From NCBI GenBank assembly GCA_000708835.1, contig DF236976.1:186001-250000 (forward strand): DNA of 64,000 bases. The letters run 5' to 3'. Both the position numbers and the translations under genes were made by a program. The notes under the pieces are model-generated. The model was given only the letters and a program-made list of their open reading frames with translations. It was not told where the DNA came from and did no database searches. The stretch's first letter is position 1, and every line of letters starts with the position of its first letter. The stretch is from Klebsormidium nitens (taxonomy: Eukaryota > Streptophyta > Klebsormidiophyceae > Klebsormidiales > Klebsormidiaceae). Shown in pieces: positions 47,703-62,755 of this stretch.

Positions 47703-50700
47703 CTAGAACGGGGGCAGGTCACTGAAGTCAATGTCGTCATCGCTGTCGTCTGCGTCCCCGACTTGCTCCCACGTCATGTTGGTGCGCAGCTTCTGGTTGT
47801 CGCGGTATGCTATCAGCAGGCACGCAGCTTTGTAGGCAAAGGACCCCAGTATCAACGGCGCGAACTGCAAGCGCCGAAGATGCATAAGCGAGCTGTTCCG
47901 AGCTCCAAACTGTTCTTCGACATGCACGGTTTGAGCTTTCAGGGGACGCCGGCTAGTCTAACGTCGGCACTGAATCTAGAGAGGAGTTCAAAACGAGCAG
48001 GAGTAGTTGGACGGACGCACACAAGGGAAAAACACTGGACCAAACACTCCCCAAAAAAATAAATTACTCCCTCGCAGGTCAACGATTTGGCGTCAGTCAA
48101 GCTGTACAGAATTTCATCAACGGCGGCCAATAACACCAAGGGCGACCAAGATTGAAAGCTCCTGGGGCAACGCAAAACTGCTGGTATCACAGTTCGCTGA
48201 CGTGCTTGATGACCACAGCACAGCGCGGGGCGCTGACCCCAAGAAGCGACCTTAAGGATAGTAAGCTTTGTATTCGTAAGGCACCAGTCTGAGAGTGGTA
48301 GGGTTACTTTGGAGATCTAGAACGGGTCAGGTGCGGAGCAGACGACCTCAAGAGCGAGGGTTTAAGTGTTTACTTTGGAGCTTACAATCCCTGACACGAA
48401 AAAGCACTACATTTGTCACGACATGCTGACCTTAAGGTGGAACCCCGTTGGCTCCGCGGCCAGCGCGTTCCACTGCGCGAAAACTAGGATGAGGCCCGCG
48501 AACGGCAGCAACCGTGCGGACGACCACGGCTGCCGCACCCCCGACGCCAATTTCTCCGCAAACGCACTTACACCGCGACTCGTCACGCCTCGAGTTTGCC
48601 GGCTGCACGGCGAATTTGTTTCAATTAGACCAGGCGGAGAGCGGTTTCTGCTTGTTCTTTCGACTTTTGTTAAAGCAGCAACCACTGTTGGGTACTTCTT
48701 GCCCCCCTTCTAACAGACCGTCGTCCGATCTTCGGCCGAAACTAGTCTGGCTGAGAGCAGCCCCCTCTCTAAAATGCCCTCATACCCGAAAGTACTATCG
48801 AAAAAGCCTTTCTACGAACTCTGCTTCGTGCTTCCTTGCTCGTTACTTTGCAGGTTGCATTTGTTGGCTTTGACGACCAGAGCTGAGCACCGGGCAAACG
48901 GAGGACGGTAGGATTGCACGGAGTCTGGCAAACTAATACGGAAATGGTCGGAAACGGTCTCACCTCCTAGACCTTCGTTGCCGAAAAACTTCCGAGACGT
49001 CCTTGCGCTCGACGCTGTCGGCATAGCGCATGAGCAATGCCAAGTATGCAAAGCTGCAGGCAGGCAAGCGGAGGTCGATCATTGGGTGCGAGTGGATTGG
49101 GACGAGGAGGTAGGTGGTGAACAGCGGACGCAACGGAGAGGTGCTGGATAGGCGTGTCCACAACTGTGCATGGCAATTTCGTCACCCGTGTATACTGTGA
49201 CTGATTCCGTCTGAAACAGTCCAGCGTCTAGGGTGGGCATGAGGAACCTTGACGGCAAAGAATGACCGGGAATGTAGGCGTAGTCCGCAACAGCCAACCC
49301 AAACGATGCATCAAATCACCAAGGTGCGGAATTCTTTTTCTGCTCGTCCTTTCTGAGCAAAGTAAAAGACAAAAGAAACCGTGCCGGCCCGTGAGAGCTC
49401 TTCAACGGTGGGGCGTTGCATGTGCTTCCAGCTCTTGCTCGAAGTTTCACAAAGCAACGGGGGGTAAACTGGAGAACGGCTCACCTCCCAGCAACACCGA
49501 CTGCATAACTCACAGTATTCTGCACAGACAGCACACACCGTTTGGCTTCAACTTGGAATACGAGTTGCCAGCAATATTTAACACAAATCTACATGCAAGG
49601 TCCATCGCTACAACATTCCTAAGCAGGGTGCAAGAGCTAAATTAGAAGAGGAAGAACCACAGGCCCGGCTGCCGAGTCCACTACGCATCAGAACGTCGGT
49701 CCAACTAAGGCCCGAGGACAGAAAGCGTAAACTTCGGTCGCCGTTTCGGGACCCCACCTTGGCGATGGATGGATGAATATCACGCCTCCAAATTACACTG
49801 AGTAGGGCAACTTCGGCCGTCGATGAAATGGGTGATAGCCAAGGCGGAATCAGAATTTACGACGAGAACCTTGTTCTTGGGCTCTGCTAGCATCCCAACC
49901 ATGAGGCTGCCTTCCCGCAGACATCCAACGGAAGGACGGTGTCGCTGTTACGCAAAAGCCGCTCAGAGGAGCTTAACGGGAAAGGTGCCCACCTCTATGT
50001 CGAACGCAAAGAATATGTACAGGTCGACCGCCGCGGCAATGGCCCCGGTCATCAGCAAAAGTTCCTTCTTCAACTGTGGGGTAAGGCAAGGGCACCGGTC
50101 AGAGCAACGTAATTGAGTTGCTTGAGCAAACAAGCAGCTTCTGGTTTACTGCACAAGTGCTTTCCGACCTTGAAATAATGCACGACTTGCGGATGGGGCA
50201 TAAGTATGATTCTTGGAGGAACAGGCAATGATGTTGTTGCCCTGGTCTTCAATTGAATCATGCCAGTTCGATTTTCAAGAGCTGCGGCCTGAGAAACGAT
50301 TGAATCGCTTCTCACCGCATCATACGCCGCTTGCGCCTCCTGCTTGCGTTCCTCAGGACTCTGGTACTCAAACTGCAACACAATCCCAGCTTAGCATTCA
50401 CTAGTTCCTCAAATCAAACGTGGCTGCACTATCTGCCCGGTCACATGTTCACATGTCAGGCAGGACAGTCGACAGTGGGAATCCTTTCACCGCACAGGTA
50501 TCACGAGAAACTGCAAATAGGCAAGAAACAGCACTGTTTTGTCCACAAAGCCAACAACGGGTTACGACGCTATCCACCTGTCCGAGGAAGAGACGACCAC
50601 TGACTTGTGAATCAAAAAGGAACATCAGGAATCATGCTACGCTGGCGGAGCCGGGTTTTGCAAGCTCACCTGAACTTCTTCCAGTGGGGCGGTAGTAGGG

Positions 50701-52015
50701 GGCTCCCCAACGCCCACCACCCAGTCTGCCGCCTGGGTTAATCGCAAGAAGCCCTCCTGCAACACATTCGGCGCGGCTTCCTGCAGGACAGATTACTAGT
50801 TACAGGGCTGCCTTTCAGGAAGGCGCAACAACAAACATGTTGGTCCACATAGAAGTCGTCCACGGTGTCCAGCTTTACCTGCAAGCCACTGCTTGGGCCC
50901 CCAATTGCCCGCAGGCCGAGTCCAGCAAACAACCACTCTTTGGAAGGAATGGCAGATAAAGGAAGACCCCTTGTTTCAGTGCAGCCATGAGTGGTTGCCC
51001 GAAGTGCAAAGATCTAGCATCTGAGGCATGTGATTGGCCTCAAACGGTTGCGAGCACATATTCCAGAATCTAGGAGAAGACAAAGTGCACTTTTACGCAC
51101 CCCCTCTTGGGGCCTGCTGCTTTCAGCCCTGCTTTCAGCCCTAGTGGGGGAGGAGGTTTTCGGGGCTTCCGCCCGACTGGCTTCCCTCTCCTGCTTCAAC
51201 GTCTCCGCCGCAACCTTGTCGGAGATGACTGAAGCTGGCGTCTGCGTTTTGGCCAGCGAATCAAAGTACTCCTGCAGCGTCAGCTCACCGCCTGAAAGCA
51301 CAGGGCAGAGATGCAACTGAGAGAAACGGCGGTCCAGATCTCATCGTACTGGCTGTAGCAGCATATTCCCGCCGTCTTGTGAGTCTTGTCATTGTAGAAT
51401 TCTGCTTTGAAACGTTACTGACGCAGCAAGGCAAACTTAAGCCCAGCCAGCGAGCCAGGCGTTGGACGAGAGACGATGTTTGTAAGACACATAGTGGCTG
51501 GAGAGTGACATTTGGAACCAGCAATTGTCAGAAGCTGGAATACAGAAGGTTCAATGCTTTTGTGAAAGTCAACCACTGCTGTTTGGTTTCAACGAGCGCC
51601 CTGCACCAACTCCACCACCAGAACCATCGCAACGTTTAGTAGCAGGCTACAGTTATAGGAAATCCGCTCAATCAAGCCAACAGGTGCACATTTAACACCA
51701 CCATTAGAGATTGACAAGGACTCCACATTCCCTCTCTACCATTGTGTAGAATTGGACCTCCAATGGTTTGGCTACAGCTTTCGAATGTAAGATCTTACGT
51801 GGGGCGTCTCTGTCCTCTGCCACCGCCATCATTTGCACTTTTCGGCGACACCTTAGTCTCCTTGAAGCCCTTTGCGTTCTCTGCGCCCAACTTTTGGCAG
51901 CATTGTTGCAGTGCAACTGAGAATGCGGGGTTGCGGGGCTTTTCGAAGCCTGATGAGTTTTCTGAAAGCGTGCAACGTATATGACACGCTGCACGAGCAC
52001 AGAACCGGTCGCCAT
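47703..52015 (-). CDS. CGL160: CGL160-like chloroplast ATP synthase assembly factor, 10 exons
   Basis: Exons: 51799-52015, 51101-51291, 50879-50935, 50670-50780, 50316-50372, 49993-50073, 49485-49519, 48964-49053, 48431-48578, 47703-47864. Phases agree throughout, giving 382 residues. The first 70 residues are rich in Arg/Ser/Ala/Gln and nearly lack acids, as chloroplast transit peptides do. A hydrophilic stromal part follows (GELTLQEYFDSLAKTQTP). Four membrane spans resemble bacterial AtpI/UncI: about 214-236, 242-262 (SYAVGVAGSFAYLALLMRY), 302-320 (LLPFAGLILVFAQWNAL) and 330-350 (FAPLILGSFAYKAACLLIAY). The WN plus GF(H)L and final 'FxYK' pattern is that of plant CGL160. This protein helps assemble the c-ring of chloroplast CF1Fo ATP synthase in thylakoids. 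The acidic C-terminal tail is unusual. The junction of exons 8 and 9 is the least certain. Confidence 0.82.
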
Positions 52016-52766
52016 GGTTCTGCAAAATGATATACAGGGATGGTTCGACACAGAATCTGACTAGAACAAGGGGCGCCACACCATCAGTGTGAGGGTTAAA
52101 GCTTGCTGTTCGAGGATTTCAAGTTTCAAGAGCGAACAGAACCGTAGTCTTAGAGCGCCCATTACTGGATCACCTTATTTTTCGCACCGCTTATTTGCAA
52201 TATTTTTTAGCGAATTTAGGATTTTAAAGTGCGGTTTTCTCCACATATCCAGGTTTTTCAAGAGCTATCTGCCGATGACGTTCGATCCAGAATTGACCAA
52301 CTGTAGGTCATGCTCCGGAGTCAAAAACCTCGGTTTTCCGCACAAAAGAGCTGATCCAGTTTTGGACAGTTGGAAATACGAGACTGGATCAAGATAGGTC
52401 CAGTTTAGGGCGGAGGTGATCCACTAATGGTACGTGATCCGGTTTTGGGCGCTCTACGGTAGGTACAATATTATGGAATCCTCCACGTTGAAGAAACTCT
52501 GAACTTGCTGACATCAGCCGCTTTTTGCACTTTCAGGCAATCGCAGCCGTCAAAATACTCTACTAATATCATCCGACGCTACTCATTCCGCTGAGCTTTC
52601 CTCGTCAGGAGCTCAGATCATAGCAGCACTGGCAGATCAGCCGCTGTGATCAACAAAAGCAGAGAAGAGAGGGACAGAGGCTGCACAGAGGAGCACAGAT
52701 TGCCAGTCCTCTACACACCTTCGATACCAGAAAAGCCGTGTTCAGGGTGGTACACAGCGCTTCAGA
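52016..52766. promoter_or_regulatory. 751-base divergent region between CGL160 and the thiolase gene
   Basis: The start codons face away from each other. No coding signal is seen, apart from an unremarkable open frame at 52089-52397 (+). A shared promoter is possible but is inferred from orientation alone. Confidence 0.4.
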
Positions 52767-56795
<4,029 letters not shown>

Positions 56796-58416
56796 GCGTC
56801 GACATAGGTTGTTGTTTCGTAGACCTTGAGCTGCTGTGTTGCGGAAACATTCAATGAGTTGGACTGCCCTTGGGTGCACCTTGTTGCCCTTGCGTGCATT
56901 CAAAGGTTTCTTAGAAGGTTCTTGATGACATTTCACTTTTCGAATGTTGCAGGCAAACGCAACAATCGGTCATCGGCCAAGCTTCTCTTTGATCATCTTT
57001 GAAGTTCCCTTTGTACCCTTTCTTATTCTCCATTTTCCACTTTTTGGTGCTGGTTGTCAAGGTAGCCAAGCCTTTGCACGCACGTTACAAAGATTGGATA
57101 AGGCAAGTTCAGTGTGGCGATCTTACTCAAAAGAAGTGGAATGATGCTTGGAAACGTGAAGGAGTCAATCTGCTTGATGGTGGCAAAGTGGTGTCAACGG
57201 TGCTCATGACCCTCATTGATGAGTCGGGGTCGTGATCACATCATTCGCTGAAGATGGTGGTCTGTATATGCTTCCAAGATGTTGTATATACCGTACGAGA
57301 TTGATGCTGAGCTGCGACAAGCTCGAGGATCATTTTGGCCTGTAGATACGGGGTCGTAGTGCACGAACATGCCACCGAACAGTACGATGCCCGCGTACGA
57401 TGCAACCATATGTGGCCCTAAAATTTTGCAACACATAAGCGGGCCATAGTGGGGACAGTCCGGTCTACCTAGTTGCATGTCAACGAACCGCGGAAGAATG
57501 GCAAAACAATGACTTTTCGCTGCCCGTAGCAATGTTGGCCCCTTTCTTGGTACCTTTAGCAAGGGATAGCAGCAACCGAACTGTCTCGCGTCCATTTGAC
57601 GAGCTACAAAGCAACGACATAGTAATGACCACGTCACCTTATGTAAGCCGCCGATCGGATGACGTCGACGGCTCAAAGTTGCTCCTGGACAATCTTTTGA
57701 TGAACATATTGCCAACTCGTCCCTCTAGTTACGGGAGAAGGTATGTCGGACACGTGGCGATATTTGGAGCAAAGGGGTTGGTCGCCGCCAAAGCGGTCAC
57801 TTTTTGATTCAACCGGGCCCCAAGGCTCCTCGATCAGGGAAAGTATTCAGACCGGTCAAAGTACGCCGAAAGCGCTGCTCAGCGACTGCAGAATCTTGGG
57901 ATTCAGTCCTTTCACCTCAAGATCCACGTTGGTGCAAAAGCAGTTGCTTGGTCCGCCGCCTGTGCGTCTCCGTGATGCAGGAAAGAAGAAAACGTGCAAT
58001 GCTGAGGGGACGAGAGCCTTCCTGCCGCTATTCTGCATGAAAGCCCGAGAGCTCGACATCCGTTGAAAAGGTTTTGCTGCAGTGAAAAGGCCACTCTTGG
58101 TAGTTGTGTTTCATGTTTGTATCCGGCGCACCTGTGTTCCGTCAAAACACTGGGAGTAGAGCTGCAAAGCGTGTGACAGTCTGCAGCAGGAAGCGAGCTG
58201 AGCGGTTAAGTCTTTGAATGCTCAAGGACTCCCTTCCACATTGTTGCGCTGCCTGTATTTGTGGACGAGTAAAGTTTTAGGGGGTAAACTCCTTCGGCAC
58301 AGAGAAACTTACAGCAGCAGCGCCTAGATTTCTGCAAGGTCCTTTGAGGTTGGGAGGTCCTGACAGACAGGTAGAAAGGGCTCTCGCCGAGCCCTTGTCT
58401 TCTGGTGCCAGAGCTT
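56796..58416. other. Spacer between thiolase and VTT genes; one unexplained open frame
   Basis: It separates two genes on the same strand and should hold the promoter of the VTT gene. One plus-strand frame at about 57060-57235 (peptide with RYKDWIRQVQCGDLTQKKW) looks more protein-like than its surroundings and ends at TGA 57235. It lacks a start codon and a recognised family, and may be a gene remnant. Nothing else is supported. Confidence 0.35.
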
Positions 58417-61400
58417 ATGGCAGCTGCCGGGATGGCTAGATGTTTGCAGGCGCTTGATGTTCTGCAGGAACTGCAACCCTTCACACATAGCCGCAGTGCA
58501 GGAGCCGCGGCTTGCTCATATAGTCCAAGCTCGCCAAACCTCTCAAAACCGGTGCGGTTTGCATGCAATGCCAACCTTGATAGAAAGCACAGCAGGCCGG
58601 CGTTTCTGGCCGGAGGCCTGCCCATCCCTTCGCCCCACCGAAACAAACACCGCTTCCTGTTGCACTCAAAGAACGGCGGTCGGACAGCATATGCAGAGAA
58701 ACCGGAGAAGAAGGTGCCGTCAGTTTTGTCAGCAGCCAGTGATTTGAATGACCGGGAGCGGGGGAAGAAAGGGGCAGGCAATGAAAAGAGCGCAGCTGCA
58801 GATGAGGATGCAGACGGGGCTGCGTTGGCAAGCGGGGGAGCACTTGCTGGGGTGCTCTTGGTGGTCACCCTGGCGACGATGGCAGGACTAGGCTTTGTAT
58901 TTAAAGACCAGATAAATGCGGCGCTCATCCAATTTCAGGGGATACTCGAGAGTAAGTGTCCCAGTTTTTGAAGTTTCAATTTTTTCTTTTTTACTGTGAA
59001 CACCTGGTACGCTTGCGGTTGTTAAGACCGATTGAAGCAGGTCAAATCCAACATATTTAGGCCACTGGTAGTGCCCTGTGGCATCCCCGTGTAATCATGT
59101 AAGCATAGGCCAAAAACTGTTGTTGAGCAACGGAAAGTCGTAGGCCCCAGCGTTCTTTCTAGAAAGTTTGGCGTTGAACAACTTGTTTCATTGCACAAAA
59201 GAACTTGCAGTTGCAGGGATTTAGATCTCACCTTTTGCCCGGGCTTTGTGCCGTTTCTGGTGTTATACTTTCTCCGGGCTTGTTTGTCATCCTGTGCCAG
59301 TGCATGTTGAATCACTATTGGAATTCTGGTCTCACTGCTTGCTTAACAATTCAGTTACTAGTTACAATTCCAGTTTTCTAGTCACCATCTCACAATATTT
59401 TACATAGACACAGGGAGATTGCCATCGACTCTTTGGTTAATAGATGCATTGCTGCAAACCTCTTTGTTGAGTCTCAGATGTTCTATTTCAAGAAATGTTT
59501 TGGCACCTTGGTGAGGCTGGTGCGCGTGAAGTGCAAGCTTGAATGACCCTTCTGATCCACACAACTGGCTAAAACAAATCTGAAGCTTCTGGAATGCTGT
59601 TCTGAAATTACTTATTGAGTTGGCCCCCCTTCATGTATTTGAATTAATACCACAAGGCTTCGTCTGGCAGATCTATGCAGAGACCTCCTTGCTGCTTGCC
59701 AATGACTGATTGCCACCTGTCCCGCATGCAGCCCTCGGGCCGTCCGCTTACGTCATCTTTGTGTTTGCATATGCGGGCCTGGAGGTGAGGCCTTAGCATT
59801 GAGATGGCCTTTAAGCGACACATCAACATTTCTCCACTGGATTTGAGTATTGATCACACCCTCCCTCTTTTTTGCAGCACTAGGCCCCATAGGATATGTG
59901 TATTTTCTCCTAGCTTACGCAGGATTAGAGGTGAGCACTTGTCATAGCCGCACATACCCACCACTCAGGGCAGAATGTTGCAACCATCACCAAACAATGT
60001 CTCTTGCACCTGCAGCACACTCAAATCAGGCACACTCGAGTCATGCACTTCCGACCATCAGTCTATACATGCTCTGTCACATGTAACCTGATTCCCTGAC
60101 TTCAATGCAAATGTTTGCGGCTGGGCCGATTGCATTTCAAGAAGGTTTAAGAAGGTTTTAAGTCGGCTTGGGGTACAATCAAGATATTGCCCTGCACAGC
60201 AAGTTCCAATCAGTTGGTCCTAATATGAGGTTGCACCTGTCAAAAGTAAAGTGGCAAGGGGCAACAGATCAAGTGCTAAATTTGAACCTCAGAGCATTGC
60301 AACATAAAACGCCAATTCTGTTATGATGACCAGAACACAAAGGCAATCAAGGACGTCGCCACTGGTCTCTTGGGGCGGTTGTCACCGGCCGCTAAACTTG
60401 TGTGCGCGTGAAAGGAGCATCTATCACCTGACTCTGCACGCTTGCTTTCACTTACTTCGCTTAACCCATGGTTTGTGTTGACGTTTCTACAGGTCCTCGC
60501 AATCCCTGCTATCCCCCTAACCATGTCGGCAGGGCTCCTCTTCGGACAGGCTACGGGAACAGTCATTGTCAGTGCGGCTGGCACGGTAAGTCCCGATTGA
60601 AGACGTTTTTCTTGAGTTTTTTTATCATCATTTATCATCTCTTCCTTTGCTCTATTTTCCCTCGTCCTTTCCTTTCCCTGTTCTACAATGTTCCGCTCTT
60701 CGTGGAGGCATCGAGTACAGAACACAGGAGAATGAAAGCAAAGCTGTGGATTGAGTGCTTTTTGGCATTGGCAGTCCTCTCTACTTTTCTTCTGCTGGTC
60801 AAGATCCGTCGGACAGAACAATCAGGGTCTGTCGAAAAAGTCCCTCTGTTTCGTGGGACAATCTGTTCTCCGAAGAAACATCAAAATGCTGTTTCAATAA
60901 TCCGTGTGGCAGGATCCACACAGTCGAAAGTCGAGACCATCACCAGAATGAGTACTCAAGACGTAGACTACAAGAACAACTCTCTCTTGTCTTTCTCCCC
61001 AGCTCGCAGCCACCGTCTCCTTCCTGATTGCGCGCTACCTGGCGCGGGACCGCATCCTAAAAATCGCTGAGAAGAACCCCAAGTTTTTGGCGATTGACAA
61101 GGCCATTGGCAAGGAGAGCTTTAAGGTCGTCACTCTGCTGCGGTTGAGCCCACTGCTGCCTTTCTCTGTCGGCAACTACCTCTACGGCCTCACCTCCGTC
61201 AAGCTCGTGCCGTACGTCTTGGCCAGGTATGTTTTCACCGCTTCGGGCTTTTCAGGACTGTGGGGTTTTCAAGATCTAAGCTCGGGTTCACTTTTTTCTG
61301 CTCGTGACATGGTCCGGATATGGTGAAGGGAGGAAAGAGGTTCAGCTGTTTGCTCGTGACATAAGCCGGATATGGTGAAGGAAGGAAAGGACAAATAGTA

Positions 61401-62755
61401 AGAGTCTGTTGGCCCGCGTCTTGGCAAGGTCAGCGCGTGGCGGCTGGCTTGTGTTGCGCACTAGTGCACCTCCCTGGCCATCTCCTCGTAGAAGACGAGA
61501 TCTTGTTAATATCGATCCGGGAGTTCTCGAGTGCAAGTGGAAACTTCAGGAGGTGACACTAGCTCAAAGTGCAAGGACGTCAAGCGCTGTGCCCCTGGTT
61601 GCCATTACTTGGTAATAACGAGGGAGGTTTGTAAAGGTACGATGGAGGAAGCTTTAACCCTCTGGCCTAGTTCGATCACCCCGAAAAGCGGGTCTGGATG
61701 TGCATCAAACGGCGACTTTCTGTGCAATTGCAAAACTGACCCACCCTCTCCCTTGTGTAGTTGGATCGGCATGCTCCCTGGCACGTTCGCATACGTCAGC
61801 GCAGGCAGCGTTGGCAAGACTCTCCTGGTGAGACGCAACACGCGTGTCTTTCTTTATTACTCTTACGTGCGACATCCAACTTGCAGTGATTGAGTTCGCG
61901 GATTATTCACTTGGACGTTTGTACTTGATTCTCTTTCACATTTGCAAACCTTGTGTCGTCCTGGCCTCGATCTCGTGTCATGTGCCCCGCCTGTAAACAT
62001 CCGTTGCCCAAGCGGCAGAGTTATGCACTGGACTGGGTGGCGCTACGTCGATTGATCGGTCTAGTCAACGGAGATGCCTACACTCGTCCTTTTTGATGTG
62101 GTCATGCCTAACCAGGATACTCATTAGTTTTGACAAGCGTTCCTGTTGCACCCAAAGCTTGGTGCCGCGAACGCGGTTACTTCACTTGAGCCGCTTGAGG
62201 ATTTTGTCAGCGAGCCCTCAGCAATAAGTAAGCCTTGAGCCGTGCCAGCTGACTGATCCCCGTCGCTGTGTGTTGCAGCAAGATTCTGCCGACGGCATCG
62301 TTGGGAATGGCCCATCCGGGCAGATGCAGTTGATAACCCTGGGTTTGGGCCTGCTAGCCACGGTGGGAGCGACGTGGTATGTGGGCAAGTTGGCTAAGGT
62401 ACGTGGATACGTCTTTCTTTGCCGGCACAAAAATCAAGGCTGTGCTTTTGAGCCCTGCCGCCGTGCGTCTAGAAATGGAAGCACCGGGCAGTAACCTGGG
62501 TCTTTCAGAGGGACGACAGTGGTTTGCGCTTCTGTTTCAATGATCTGCCCTAGCGCTCGCTTTTGGATCTTCAGGAAATGCTGACGCGTTGGTCATATGC
62601 TCTTTGGGGATTCATATCGTCACATAAAAGTGCTCTGCACTTGGAGCGATTGGCAGGTTAAGGGTTGACTGCAAACCTTACGGAAAGTTCATTCGGTCTG
62701 ATTCTGACGGATTACTGCTCGTTATCTGCAGACTGCGGTCGATGACATTGAGTAG
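58417..62755 (+). CDS. Plastid VTT/DedA (TVP38/TMEM64-like) membrane protein with alternative exon 2
   Basis: Exons: 58417-58951, then 59732-59784 or 59878-59930, then 60493-60585, 61003-61226, 61761-61827, 62279-62398, 62732-62755. With one exon 2 copy all phases agree and the protein has 371 residues. The start is ATG 58417 (MAAAGMARC). About 100 residues of basic, Ser/Pro-rich sequence suggest a chloroplast transit peptide, and a membrane span lies near 136-163. The VTT domain follows: AYAGLE|VLAIPAIPLTMSAGLL, an arginine-containing helix FLIARYLARDRIL, then LLRLSPLLPFSVGNYLYGL and WIGMLPGTFAYVSAG, and a last hydrophobic helix before TAVDDIE. These match plant chloroplast 'SNARE-associated' VTT proteins. 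Bacterial DedA relatives act in membrane lipid and ion homeostasis; the animal relatives TMEM41B and VMP1 scramble phospholipids. The exact plant function is unknown to me. Confidence 0.88.
59732..59784 (+). other. VTT gene exon 2a (first of two alternative copies)
   Basis: The exon is 53 bases with acceptor GCATGCAG and donor GTGAGG, phase 1 in and phase 0 out. With the last base of exon 1 it encodes TLGPSAYVIFVFAYAGLE. Confidence 0.85.
59878..59930 (+). other. VTT gene exon 2b (second alternative copy)
   Basis: The exon is also 53 bases, with acceptor TTTTTTGCAG and donor GTGAGC and the same phases. It encodes TLGPIGYVYFLLAYAGLE, 13 of 18 residues identical to 2a. Reading straight from 2a into 2b gives CAC TAG, an immediate stop. 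Confidence 0.87.
61299..61389 (+). repeat. 52-base-period tandem repeat in VTT gene intron 4
   Basis: CTGCTCGTGACAT followed by CCGGATATGGTGAAGG and AGGAAAG occurs at about 61299-61337 and again at 61351-61389 with few changes. Confidence 0.75.

Noticed and set aside
47939-48190. Minus-strand open frame between CGL160 exons 9 and 10
   Set aside because: Exon 9 joins exon 10 in phase 0 and reproduces the continuous CGL160 family order (WN..GFHLK then FAPLILGSFAYK).
58405-58416. Upstream GTG start for the VTT protein
   Set aside because: Nuclear genes start at ATG; the first ATG in frame is at 58417.
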